Shown: positions 53,129-61,892 of the stretch, piece after piece
Position numbering within the stretch: the first letter of the stretch is position 1
How the letters are laid out: every line of letters starts with the position of its first letter
NCBI RefSeq assembly: GCF_016342705.1
Contig: NZ_JAEINV010000007.1
Span: 154,381-218,380 of the forward strand
Origin: Lutibacter sp.
GTDB taxonomy: Bacteria; Bacteroidota; Bacteroidia; Flavobacteriales; Flavobacteriaceae
Length of the DNA stretch: 64,000 nucleotides
Direction: 5' to 3'
Notes under the pieces: generated by a model
Database searches by the model: none
Seen by the model: only the letters and a program-made list of their open reading frames with translations
Told to the model about the DNA's origin: nothing
Made by a program: the position numbers and the translations under genes

Positions 53129-54241
53129 ATGAAAAGCATTAAATTTATGAAAATAATATTTACTCTATTTTGTATTTTTCTTTTAGGTTTAAAAGCCTCT
53201 TTTGGTCAAAAGGTATCAGATGAAGGATTGCAAATTTATTGGAAAAAAATGCAAAATATTGAAGGGGGAAAAGAGTTGTCATATTCAGAATTAATGGAAA
53301 TATGGAATTCCCCAGGTTATAATTATTATAGTAACCAAAATGCTTATCAAGACACCTATAATAAATATTATAATTTAGTTTATCTCCCAAACCTGCAAGA
53401 TTCTCTTCAAAATAGATTAAAAAATAATGAGAATGCTAGTTTTAGTTTTTATATCATTAGGTATTTAAATGAAGCAAAGCAAAAAAAAATAGAATTAGAA
53501 AGATTTATTCAAAATTTAAAAGCATCCAATATTATTAATAAAGGAAATATTCAAGCATTTAAATATCTGCCTAAAATATCTAAATCACAAAATGATAACA
53601 TACTAATTGCTTTTACTTTAATTAAGCCCGATTCACAAACTATTGCAGAAGAAAATCTTATTCTTATCGACCTTCTAAGTGCTTATAAACTTGGAAATGA
53701 CTTTGATAAACTTTTAGGACATGAATTACATCATCTTTATGTAATAAAATATTTTTCTAAATTAAAAAAGGTGGATAAATATCCAGATTTAATATACAGT
53801 ATTCACAAATTAAGCCTTGAAGGAATTGCAGATTTAATAGATAAAAATGATATTCTAATAAAAGAAGGTAAAAGTGATGATGAAAAAGAATATTGTAAAT
53901 ATTATAATGAATCAAAAAATCGTTTTCAAAAAATGGATTCTTTAATCCTAGAGATTGTTGATGATGAATCAATATTTAATTTTAATGGGAGAAAAATTAT
54001 TAATTTATTTCCTTTTGGAGGACATCCCAATGGATTATATATGGCACATCTTATTGAGAGTGAATATGGTAAAAAGGGAATCTTAAAATGTTTGAGTAAT
54101 CCTTTTATTTTTATTCAGATGTACAATGAAGCTTCAAAACAAAATCCAAAAAAATATTATGTTTTTTCTGATGTAACAATGAATTATCTTAAGAAACTTG
54201 AATTAGAATGGATAGAGAATAAAAAAATGTTACTACATTAA
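53129..54241 (+). CDS. DUF5700-like putative zinc peptidase, exported
   Basis: A 370-aa protein with an N-terminal signal (MKIIFTLFCIFLLGLKASFG; the ATG at 53147 gives the most compact signal, 53129 is the longer option). The centre holds the metalloprotease motif LLGHELHHLYV (HExxH), followed about 40 residues later by SLEGIADLIDKND, whose Glu could be the third zinc ligand. This agrees with DUF5700, putative zinc-dependent peptidases of Bacteroidota. No lipobox is seen. The substrate is unknown. The gene is bounded on both sides by related hairpin spacers. Confidence 0.75.
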   Translation: MKSIKFMKIIFTLFCIFLLGLKASFGQKVSDEGLQIYWKKMQNIEGGKELSYSELMEIWNSPGYNYYSNQNAYQDTYNKYYNLVYLPNLQDSLQNRLKNNENASFSFYIIRYLNEAKQKKIELERFIQNLKASNIINKGNIQAFKYLPKISKSQNDNILIAFTLIKPDSQTIAEENLILIDLLSAYKLGNDFDKLLGHELHHLYVIKYFSKLKKVDKYPDLIYSIHKLSLEGIADLIDKNDILIKEGKSDDEKEYCKYYNESKNRFQKMDSLILEIVDDESIFNFNGRKIINLFPFGGHPNGLYMAHLIESEYGKKGILKCLSNPFIFIQMYNEASKQNPKKYYVFSDVTMNYLKKLELEWIENKKMLLH

Positions 54242-54287
54242 AAATTGCGATTTCAAATTCGTAACTTTTTATGAACTATACCATTAC
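54241..54287 (+). repeat. Hairpin-bearing intergenic repeat, copy B
   Basis: A 47-base element that starts in the stop codon of the DUF5700 gene. Arms AAAATTGCGA/TCGTAACTTTT pair over ten positions with one G-U and one bulged C, followed by ATGAACTATACCATTAC. It aligns with copy A (53084-53126) along its whole length with a few substitutions and small insertions. Confidence 0.5.
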
Positions 54288-54308
54288 TTGCAATTAAAAA
54301 ACAATTCT

Positions 54309-54494
54309 ATGAAAAATATATTATTTCTGATTTTAACAATTACATTATTTAGCTGTAAATCTGATAAGCAAAATAAAGAGAAAGAGTTTATTGATAGTCC
54401 AATCCAAAATGATTCCATAGTCGTTATAGATCCTGAAGAATTAAATGAAGATTTAAAAAAGACTACAATAGATACAATTGAAGTTAGCAATTAA
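54309..54494 (+). CDS. Short lipoprotein, 61 aa, probably truncated by a stop codon
   Basis: The ATG at 54309 gives MKNILFLILTITLFSC (acceptor Cys16) and an acidic mature part (DSIVVIDPEELNEDL) ending at TAA 54492-54494. Directly after that stop the same frame stays open for 27 codons to a second TAA at 54576-54578, reading NVIFFKPDETKYDTLLKNWW, which looks like real protein sequence. The gene may therefore be a longer lipoprotein cut by one nonsense change (for example AAA to TAA). It lies between copy B of the hairpin repeat and bcp. No family is recognised. Confidence 0.6.
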   Translation: MKNILFLILTITLFSCKSDKQNKEKEFIDSPIQNDSIVVIDPEELNEDLKKTTIDTIEVSN

Positions 54495-54648
54495 AATGTT
54501 ATCTTCTTTAAACCTGATGAAACTAAATATGATACACTATTAAAAAACTGGTGGGAACTAAGGATTAAAAGGAATTAAAAAATATAGAGAATGCGTTATA
54601 AAATTCACAATTTTCGTTATATTAAAACATAAATTTAAAAAATTAATC

Positions 54649-55101
54649 ATGAATACATTAAAAGTAGGAGATAAGGCACCAAATTTTGAAGCATTAGACC
54701 AAGATGGAAACACAATAAAACTTTCAGATTATAAAGGAAAAAAACTAGTGTTGTTTTTTTACCCAAAAGCTAGTACGCCAGGTTGTACCATGGAAGCTTG
54801 TAATTTAAGAGATAATTATCATACTTTTTTAGCTAAAGGTTATGACGTTTTAGGAGTAAGTGCTGATTCTGCTAAACGACAACAAAATTTTATTGCAAAA
54901 AATGAATTGCCATTTCCTTTATTGGCTGATGAAGATAAAATTGTAATTAATGCTTTTGGTGTTTGGGGACTAAAAAAGTTTATGGGACGAGAATTTGACG
55001 GAATTCATAGATTTACGTTTATTATTAATGAACAAGGAATTATTGAAGAAGTAATTTCAAAAGTGAAAACAAAAGAGCATACCGCTCAAATTTTAGGTTA
55101 A
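54649..55101 (+). CDS. bcp: Thioredoxin-dependent thiol peroxidase (Bcp/PrxQ)
   Basis: A 150-aa cytoplasmic peroxiredoxin that reduces hydrogen and organic peroxides. VGDKAPNFEALDQDG opens the fold, and FFYPKASTPGCTMEACNLRD holds the peroxidatic Cys46 and resolving Cys51 of the PrxQ type. LLADEDKIVINAFGVWGLKK and GIHRFTFIINEQGIIEEV follow. It is a single gene just beyond the accessory patch, convergent with the TonB-dependent receptor gene and ending at its stop. Confidence 0.95.
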   Translation: MNTLKVGDKAPNFEALDQDGNTIKLSDYKGKKLVLFFYPKASTPGCTMEACNLRDNYHTFLAKGYDVLGVSADSAKRQQNFIAKNELPFPLLADEDKIVINAFGVWGLKKFMGREFDGIHRFTFIINEQGIIEEVISKVKTKEHTAQILG

Positions 55102-57552
55102 TTAAAACTTAGCATCAAATTTTATATTAAAAACACGTTGAGTCATATAATTTGGAATGCCGTAAAAGCGTTTTGAATAGACATCGCGCACCCAAGTATT
55201 TGTAATAGAGTTTTGCACATCAAACATATTAAAAATCTCAATTCCGGCAGAAAATTCTTTGAAATTTTTAAACAAACCGGAGTTGTTAGTATGTTGTGCG
55301 TCTTTAAATACATATGAAATTCCAATATCGGCTCTTTTATAAGAATTTAATCGGTTTTGGTAATCGTATGAATTTGTGTACGATGGAGATCCGCCAGGTA
55401 AACCAGAATTGAAAACCAAATTTAAATACATTTTAATATTTGGAATATTTGGTACATAATCTTGAAATAACATTGCAAACTTAAAACGCTGGTCGGTTGG
55501 ACGCGCAATATATCCTTGATTATTGTAATTTTCTTCGGTTTTTAAAAATCCCAAACTAATCCAGCTTTCTGTTCCAGGAACAAATTCACCATTTAAACGA
55601 AGATCTAAGCCTGTAGCGTACCCTTTTGCATTGTTGTCCGCTACATATCTAACTTTAACATTATCAACTGTGTATGAGTTGATATTTGTTAGGTTTTTGT
55701 AATATATTTCTGAAACCAATTTAAAAGGACGTTCCCATAATTTAAAGCTATAATCATTACCAAAAACTACTTGTAACGATTTTTGAGTTTTAACATCCGA
55801 AACAATTTCACCTTTAAAATTTCTCAATTCTTTATAAAAAGGAGGTTGGTTGTACATTCCACCAGAAATTCTAAACAACATATCTTTTTTCCAAGCTGGT
55901 TTTATTGAAAATTGCCCCCGTAAACTGTAAATTATCTGATTGGAAGTTTCAATATCAGTACCATTTACGTTCCAATTATGTGCGCGGCCACCAAAGTTGT
56001 ACCATATTTTATGGTTATTCCAATTGGTTTTTTTACTGTATTGAGCGTAATAAACCAATCTGTCTATAGTTATGTGATTTTGTGTATTTGTTGTTTGATA
56101 GGGCGTTAATTCTCCAGTAAAAGGCTCGTAAGGTTGATTGTTAGAAACCGTTAACGGAGGTCTAACGCTAAAACCTAAAGAATCTATAACTTCCCATTCT
56201 TTAATTCTATCTTTTATATCTTCGTTTTGAAATTTTATACCAAAATCTATTTGATAATCATTTTTTTTGAAGGAACCGCTAAATTCAGAATTTACAATTA
56301 ACGCATCTAAATCATTTCTGGAGTGATTTAATTGTGAGCCAATTCCTTCAGAAAATTCTACATCACCAAAATTATCAGAACCAAAATCGTTATTTACTTC
56401 ACCAATATTATAGCTTGCCAAAATATCGTAATATTCTTCTTCAATAGTGTGATATGTAGATGTTACTAAATTTAAATTTAAGTTAGAATTTACTTTATAA
56501 CTTCCTTTTAGAGCGCCAAAAACCGTTTTAAATTTATCTTTTTCTTGTCCATTATAAAATACAATAAGTTCTAAAGGATCCGAAATTGTTCCAAATTTTG
56601 TTCTTCTGGTTGTTGGTGTATAGTTGTAATTATTTAACGAAAAATTACCTAAAAAATCAATATTTAATTTAGAATTTACTTCATAGGACAAATATGTTTG
56701 AGCATCGGTAAAATTAGGATTTGAGTTTGTTTTAATGTCTTTACTGTTAATAAACAAGCTATTATCTCTATATCTAACACCTAACAACGCTTTTAATTTA
56801 TTGTTTAACATGGTGCCTTCTAATGAGATATTTCCGCCTAACAAACTGGCATTTACAGACGCAGCAAATTCTGTTGGAGTTTTGTAGGTAATATCTAAAA
56901 CAGAAGAAAGTTTATCGCCATATTTTGCTTGAAATCCACCAGCAGAAAATTTAATATCATGCACTAAATTTGGATTTACAAAACTTAATCCTTCTTGTTG
57001 CCCAGATCTTATTAAAAATGGTCTATATACTTCAATTCCATTTACATACACTAGGTTTTCATCAAAATTACCACCTCTCACATTGTATTGAGTACTTAAT
57101 TCATTATTGTTATTTACGCCGGGAAGCGTCATTAAAATATTTTCAATTCCTTGGTTTGCTCCCGGAATTTTAATTACATCAGCAGGATTTATTTTTATGG
57201 TTCCCTGAGCATTTCTTTTATAATCTTTTACAATAACTTCATCAATTTCTTCTACCTTAATTTCTAAAATGGGGTAATATCTAAAAGTTTTGTTTTTTGG
57301 AATTTTAATATTTTTTTGAAGAGTTTTATAAGAAACGTGACTAAAAATTACAGCTATTTCTATTTCAGTAGGAACCTTTAGGCTATATTCACCATTCATA
57401 TCGGAGATGGTTCCATTATTTAGGTAAGAAACGGCAACACCTTCTATTGGTTCTTTATTGGTGTTTTTTATAACACCTTTTATAACACCATTTTGGGCAT
57501 TTAAAATAAATGTGAAAAGGAATACTAAAATAGGGGTGATCTTTTTAAACAT
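55102..57552 (-). CDS. TonB-dependent outer membrane receptor
   Basis: An 816-aa receptor with signal peptide (FKKITPILVFLFTFILNAQ), a carboxypeptidase-regulatory-like domain (about 20-105, GVIKGVIKNTNKEPIEGVAV), a plug (about 115-225: IKIPGANQGIENILMTLPGV, YNVRGGNFDENLVYVNGIEV, FSAGGFQAKYGDKLSSVLDI) and a 22-strand barrel ending in NIKFDAKF with a terminal aromatic residue as usual. The ligand is unknown, and no SusD or siderophore gene is adjacent. It starts 4 bases after the M23 peptidase stop, so both are probably one transcript. Confidence 0.93.
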   Translation of the reverse strand: MFKKITPILVFLFTFILNAQNGVIKGVIKNTNKEPIEGVAVSYLNNGTISDMNGEYSLKVPTEIEIAVIFSHVSYKTLQKNIKIPKNKTFRYYPILEIKVEEIDEVIVKDYKRNAQGTIKINPADVIKIPGANQGIENILMTLPGVNNNNELSTQYNVRGGNFDENLVYVNGIEVYRPFLIRSGQQEGLSFVNPNLVHDIKFSAGGFQAKYGDKLSSVLDITYKTPTEFAASVNASLLGGNISLEGTMLNNKLKALLGVRYRDNSLFINSKDIKTNSNPNFTDAQTYLSYEVNSKLNIDFLGNFSLNNYNYTPTTRRTKFGTISDPLELIVFYNGQEKDKFKTVFGALKGSYKVNSNLNLNLVTSTYHTIEEEYYDILASYNIGEVNNDFGSDNFGDVEFSEGIGSQLNHSRNDLDALIVNSEFSGSFKKNDYQIDFGIKFQNEDIKDRIKEWEVIDSLGFSVRPPLTVSNNQPYEPFTGELTPYQTTNTQNHITIDRLVYYAQYSKKTNWNNHKIWYNFGGRAHNWNVNGTDIETSNQIIYSLRGQFSIKPAWKKDMLFRISGGMYNQPPFYKELRNFKGEIVSDVKTQKSLQVVFGNDYSFKLWERPFKLVSEIYYKNLTNINSYTVDNVKVRYVADNNAKGYATGLDLRLNGEFVPGTESWISLGFLKTEENYNNQGYIARPTDQRFKFAMLFQDYVPNIPNIKMYLNLVFNSGLPGGSPSYTNSYDYQNRLNSYKRADIGISYVFKDAQHTNNSGLFKNFKEFSAGIEIFNMFDVQNSITNTWVRDVYSKRFYGIPNYMTQRVFNIKFDAKF

Positions 57553-57555
57553 GTT

Positions 57556-59268
57556 TTATTTTTTTCTGTAGAATGTAGCTTCTAAAGTGCTTAAATTTCC
57601 AACATTATCTATCACAACAATTTTAAGATTATGTTTTGCTTCGGTGTAGGTTATATCTTTAAAATCATACGTTAAAAGTCCGGTGGTAACATCATATTCC
57701 ATTAAAATCCATTTACCATCAATTTCACATCTAAAAGATTTTACCCCTGTTTCTCTATCTAATATTTTAACCTTTATATTGTTATGGTTAGATAACCATT
57801 GATCATTTTTAAAATTATACAATGATATTATAGGCTTTTCATAATCAGTAAGTAATGTAAATTCACCTAACTTTTTAATTGAAGTATAAAAAGTGTTACT
57901 TTTTTTAATGGTTGTTTCATAACTTTTCCTTCCTTTTTCTGAAATGGAAGCAATATATAATTGATTTTTTTCTGCTTCGCTATATTTTGAAACATCAAAA
58001 GTAAGGGTATAATTATTTGCTAATGGAACAATAGGAGTATGCACTTTTACGATATTATTTTTTACTTCAAAATTCAAATAAAAGTCATTAAAAAAAGTAT
58101 TTTTAGGAAAAGCTACTTTGGCAAATTCATTTGTAAACTCATTAAACTCTTCACTTTTAATTTTATATGGAGTAGCAGTTTCTTGTTTTTTTGCAATAAT
58201 ATTTTCTTTTTTACCCGTAATAGGAATGGTTATTTTTTGTTCATTCCCTTTAAAATCTTTTGCAACTATTTCAATAGTATAATTTAAACCATCTTCTATA
58301 GTTACTATTCCATTATTTAAAGAGTTTTTGGTTAAGCTCAAATTATTTTTATGTTGATTAAAACATTTTTGAATTCGTTGGTTTAACAGTTGATATCGTT
58401 TGTAATCAATTAAAATGTTAATAAGATTTGATTCGTAAAAAGCAAATTCATCCGCTTTAAATTCATGAACTTTTTGTCCGTTTACAAATAGCTCTAAGCT
58501 ATATATTCCATTTTTATTTGTAGCATCATCTAACTGATCATAAGCATTTATACCAAAACCAATTTTACCGTAAGCATAAATTTTATTGGCAATTAAATTA
58601 CCGTTGGCATCTTTCACTAAGGTTAGTTGAGTTGGTTCATTAATTTGGTTTATTTGTGAAACACTATCTAAAGAATACCCAATTACGGTATTTAAAGTTG
58701 GTTTTTTTGAGTCGCTAATGCTTATTCCAAAAAAGAAAGGGTTAATGGTTCTTTCTGTTTTTGAATCTCTTATTTCAAAGTGTAAGTGCGGTCCCATAAA
58801 TCCACCTGTTCGCCCACTATACGCAATAAGTTCTTTTTTAGAAACTGGTAATTCATCTTTTGAAGGATACACTTCTACTTCAAAATTTTCTATTTTATAC
58901 TGCTCTTTTTTAATATAGTTTTCAATTCTATCACTAAATTTTTGCAAGTGTGCATACACCGTTGTATAACCATTTGGGTGCGTAATATAAATTGCTTTTC
59001 CAAATCCCCAAAGAGATACTTTTATTCTTGAAATATAACCTTCAGCACTCGAAAAAACTTCTATTCCTTCACGTTGTTTTGTCTTTATATCAATACCTGA
59101 ATGAAAATGGTTAGACCTTAATTCTCCAAATGTACCCGATAAAACTAATGGGATATCCATTGGATTTGAAAAGTAATTGGTTGGATACGAATTGTTTATT
59201 GAAATATCCCCTTGCGAAAAGCAAAAAGAAGCGTAAATTAAAAATGATATAAAGATTATTTTTTTCAC
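57556..59268 (-). CDS. M23 family peptidase (LytM-like)
   Basis: A 570-aa exported protein with signal peptide KKIIFISFLIYASFCFSQG. Residues 30-180 are an M23 metallopeptidase domain with zinc ligands in RSNHFHSGIDIKTKQ (HxxxD) and GPHLHFEIRDS (HxH), plus the strand AIYITHPNGYTTVYAHLQ. The family cleaves peptidoglycan cross-links. The remaining 390 residues form repeated beta-sandwich-like segments of no named family, perhaps binding domains. It is the first gene of a two-gene unit with the TonB-dependent receptor and is divergent from the coiled-coil/zapA genes. Confidence 0.9.
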   Translation of the reverse strand: MKKIIFISFLIYASFCFSQGDISINNSYPTNYFSNPMDIPLVLSGTFGELRSNHFHSGIDIKTKQREGIEVFSSAEGYISRIKVSLWGFGKAIYITHPNGYTTVYAHLQKFSDRIENYIKKEQYKIENFEVEVYPSKDELPVSKKELIAYSGRTGGFMGPHLHFEIRDSKTERTINPFFFGISISDSKKPTLNTVIGYSLDSVSQINQINEPTQLTLVKDANGNLIANKIYAYGKIGFGINAYDQLDDATNKNGIYSLELFVNGQKVHEFKADEFAFYESNLINILIDYKRYQLLNQRIQKCFNQHKNNLSLTKNSLNNGIVTIEDGLNYTIEIVAKDFKGNEQKITIPITGKKENIIAKKQETATPYKIKSEEFNEFTNEFAKVAFPKNTFFNDFYLNFEVKNNIVKVHTPIVPLANNYTLTFDVSKYSEAEKNQLYIASISEKGRKSYETTIKKSNTFYTSIKKLGEFTLLTDYEKPIISLYNFKNDQWLSNHNNIKVKILDRETGVKSFRCEIDGKWILMEYDVTTGLLTYDFKDITYTEAKHNLKIVVIDNVGNLSTLEATFYRKK

Positions 59269-59373
59269 AAAAATTGTTTTGGCTAAAATAATAAAATTAA
59301 TAGTTGTTAATTATGAAATATTCAAGCATTTATAAAATAAATCATTACTTTTTTATAAAATGAATAAAAACAG

Positions 59374-59404
59374 TTGTAATATTAATATACTAATGCTAAC
59401 TTTG
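59374..59404 (+). promoter_or_regulatory. Promoter of the coiled-coil protein-zapA genes (-33 TTG, 20-base spacer, -7 TAACTTTG)
   Basis: TTG at 59374-59376 and TAACTTTG at 59397-59404 are separated by 20 bases, within the Bacteroidetes optimum. The ATG follows 28 bases further on. Confidence 0.75.
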
Positions 59405-59432
59405 TATTTAATAGTTTAGTTACTTTAGCCAA

Positions 59433-59723
59433 ATGAGTAGTATAACACAAGTTGTTAATTTAGTTGAAGATAAACTCAAAATTCTTTTAGAAAATTACAC
59501 TTTTTTAAAAGAAGAAAATGAGTTATTGTACAAGAAAATAGCAGGATTAGAAACTCAAATTGTTAAAGAAAAGCAAAATTTTAATGAAATTGAAAAACAA
59601 TATCAATTATTAAAGATTGCTAAAACTATTGAGGGCAGTAAAGAAGATTCAAGAGAAACAAAACTCAAAATAAACGCTTTAATTCGTGAAATTGATGCTT
59701 GTATAGTTCAATTAAGTGAATAA
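59433..59723 (+). CDS. Small coiled-coil protein upstream of zapA
   Basis: A 96-aa almost wholly coiled-coil protein: VVNLVEDKLKILLENYTFLK, EENELLYKKIAGLETQIVKE and the following heptad-rich helix. It lies 13 bases upstream of zapA on the same transcript. Its size, coiled coil and place recall ZapB-type cell-division partners, but direct similarity to ZapB cannot be judged by eye. A role with ZapA at the division ring is inferred from context. Confidence 0.75.
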   Translation: MSSITQVVNLVEDKLKILLENYTFLKEENELLYKKIAGLETQIVKEKQNFNEIEKQYQLLKIAKTIEGSKEDSRETKLKINALIREIDACIVQLSE

Positions 59724-59736
59724 GATCTTTTAAGAA

Positions 59737-60033
59737 ATGACAGAAGCTTTAAAAATAAAAGTAACCATTGCTGGTAGAGTGTATCCTATTAAAGTGAATA
59801 GTGCACATGAAGAAGAAGGTATGAGAAAAGCAGCAAAAAAAATTAATGACTTGGTTACCAAATTTGAAAAGAATTACTCAGTAAGTGATAAACAGGATGT
59901 TTTAGCCATGTGTGCATTACAATTTGCATCACTTTTAGAAATAAATGCCATTACAAAAGAGGTTGATTTAAATGAAGCAACAGAAAAATTAAATAAATTA
60001 AATGCTGTAATTGATGAGCATTTAGCAAAATAA
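59737..60033 (+). CDS. zapA: Cell division protein ZapA
   Basis: A 98-aa ZapA-family protein. The N-terminal beta-alpha part has LKIKVTIAGRVYPIKVNSAH and EEEGMRKAAKKINDLVTKFE; the C-terminal half is a long coiled coil (ALQFASLLEINAITKEVDLN) for dimer and tetramer formation. ZapA bundles FtsZ filaments at the division site. The 6S RNA gene follows within about 25 bases, the same order as zapA-ssrS in gammaproteobacteria. Confidence 0.9.
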   Translation: MTEALKIKVTIAGRVYPIKVNSAHEEEGMRKAAKKINDLVTKFEKNYSVSDKQDVLAMCALQFASLLEINAITKEVDLNEATEKLNKLNAVIDEHLAK

Positions 60034-60057
60034 GTTCTTTAAAATATTAATTAATAA

Positions 60058-60220
60058 TACTGCCTACATTAGTAATTGTTTGTTAAACTCAACATTAGAT
60101 CTTTATAAAGGATGAGTCTAAATTGTAAGAGCATGCCGTCTTAGAGCGGATCCTCAACCAGTTTGTTAGTCCTAAACTTGTATATAAGGAGTTTACAATA
60201 CCTCACTGATGTAGGTTTTT
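60058..60220 (+). ncRNA. ssrS: 6S RNA
   Basis: The 211-base gap between zapA and rny contains no frame but a long self-complementary unit. Its ends pair as CCTACATTAG (60063-60072) with CTGATGTAGG (60206-60215), ten pairs with one G-U. Further in, AAACTC pairs with GAGTTT, and an inner hairpin has AGGAT...ATCCT arms with unpaired stretches between them, leaving the open central region expected of 6S RNA. A run of seven T ends it at about 60222. The size (about 160 bases) and the place next to zapA fit Bacteroidota 6S RNA, which binds the housekeeping RNA polymerase and mimics an open promoter. Confidence 0.75.
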
Positions 60221-60244
60221 TTATATATATACATTTCAAAAATT

Positions 60245-61813
60245 ATGGATAATTACATAGTACCGATTATTATAGGTATCGCAATAGGGTTAACAATAGG
60301 TTATATAGTAGCTAAAGTTTTAGAAAAAACCAAAGCCACCCAAATTATAAAAAATACTAAAAAGGAAGCTTTAACCATTATAAAAGAGGCTAAAATTGAA
60401 GCTGAGGCCATTAAAAAAGATAAAATATTACAAGCCAAAGAAAAATTTATTGAGCTAAAATCTGAACATGAGAAAGTAATTATTGGCCGTGATAAAAAAA
60501 TGGCTGATACTGAAAAACGCATTAGAGATAAAGAATCTATAGTATCTCAAGAGTTAGATAAAAACAAAAAGCTGAATAATGAAATTGAAGCTAAAATTTT
60601 AGATTATGATGCTAAAATTGAATATTTAGAGCGCAGAACAGATGAAATAGATAAATTGCATAGAAAACAAGTAGAAAATTTAGAAGTAATTTCTGGTTTG
60701 TCTGCTGATGATGCTAAAAAAGAGTTAGTAACTTCATTAAAAGAAGAAGCTAAATCTGATGCTATGGCTTTTATTCAAGAAACAATAGAAGAATCTAAAT
60801 TAACAGCACAACAAGAAGCTCGTAAGGTTATTTTAAATACTATTCAACGTGTTGGAGTAGAGCAAACTGTAGAAAATTGTGTTTCAGTATTTAATATTGA
60901 ATCTGATGATGTGAAGGGTAGAATTATTGGTAGAGAAGGACGTAATATTCGTGCTTTAGAAGCCGAAACAGGTGTTGAAATTATTGTAGACGACACTCCA
61001 GAAGCAATTATTTTATCTTGTTTTGATCCTGTTAGAAGAGAAATTGCACGTTTATCATTACATAATTTAGTGACTGACGGGCGTATTCACCCAGCTAGAA
61101 TTGAAGAAGTTGTAAAAAAGACAGAAAAACAAATTCAACAAGAAATTATTGAAATTGGTAAACGTACCGTAATAGATTTAGGAATTCACGGATTACATCC
61201 TGAATTAATTAAAACTATTGGACGTATGAAATACCGTTCATCTTATGGACAGAACTTATTACAACACTCACGTGAAGTGGCAAACCTTTGTGGAATTATG
61301 GCTGCTGAGTTAGGTTTAAATGCGAAACTTGCTAAACGTGCTGGTTTATTGCACGATATAGGTAAAGTTCCTGAAACAGAAAGTGAATTACCTCACGCAT
61401 TATTAGGAATGCAATGGGCTGAAAAATATAATGAGAATGCAGAAGTTTGTAATGCCATTGGAGCTCACCATGATGAAATTGAAATGAAATATTTAATTGC
61501 ACCAATTGTGCAAGTATGTGATGCTATTTCTGGAGCTAGACCAGGTGCGCGTCGTCAAATATTAGATTCTTACATTCAACGTTTAAAAGATTTAGAAGAT
61601 ATTGCTTTTGGATTTACAGGAGTTCAAAAAGCATACGCAATACAAGCAGGTAGAGAACTACGTGTTATTGTAGAAAGCGAAAAAGTAAGCGATTCTAAAG
61701 CAGGAGAACTTTCTTTTAGCATCTCTCAAAAAATTCAAAATGATATGACGTATCCAGGTCAGGTTCGTGTAACGGTAATTAGAGAAACACGAGCGGTAAA
61801 TATTGCTAAATAG
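60245..61813 (+). CDS. rny: Ribonuclease Y
   Basis: A 522-aa membrane-anchored endoribonuclease that starts mRNA decay. It has an N-terminal transmembrane helix ([20 protein letters not shown]), a long charged coiled coil (about 30-200), a KH RNA-binding domain ([31 protein letters not shown]), and an HD metal-dependent catalytic domain with [15 protein letters not shown] and [12 protein letters not shown]. The length is standard. It follows the 6S RNA gene and ends with its own terminator. Confidence 0.95.
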   Translation: MDNYIVPIIIGIAIGLTIGYIVAKVLEKTKATQIIKNTKKEALTIIKEAKIEAEAIKKDKILQAKEKFIELKSEHEKVIIGRDKKMADTEKRIRDKESIVSQELDKNKKLNNEIEAKILDYDAKIEYLERRTDEIDKLHRKQVENLEVISGLSADDAKKELVTSLKEEAKSDAMAFIQETIEESKLTAQQEARKVILNTIQRVGVEQTVENCVSVFNIESDDVKGRIIGREGRNIRALEAETGVEIIVDDTPEAIILSCFDPVRREIARLSLHNLVTDGRIHPARIEEVVKKTEKQIQQEIIEIGKRTVIDLGIHGLHPELIKTIGRMKYRSSYGQNLLQHSREVANLCGIMAAELGLNAKLAKRAGLLHDIGKVPETESELPHALLGMQWAEKYNENAEVCNAIGAHHDEIEMKYLIAPIVQVCDAISGARPGARRQILDSYIQRLKDLEDIAFGFTGVQKAYAIQAGRELRVIVESEKVSDSKAGELSFSISQKIQNDMTYPGQVRVTVIRETRAVNIAK

Positions 61814-61841
61814 CAATTTATTGTTAAAATAAATTAAATTG

Positions 61842-61872
61842 AAAAATCTCACTTTAGTGAGATTTTTTTTGT
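61842..61872 (+). terminator. Terminator after rny
   Basis: Perfect 12-bp stem AAAAATCTCACT/AGTGAGATTTTT (61842-61853 with 61856-61867), very short loop, followed by T. The A-rich left side may let it serve the convergent xerD gene too. Confidence 0.85.
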
Positions 61873-61892
61873 TTAAAACTTCTTGTTTAGAT

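Noticed and set aside
54587..54626. Third full copy of the hairpin spacer
   Set aside because: Similarity to copies A and B is weak and the stem differs, so it is mentioned only as a look-alike.
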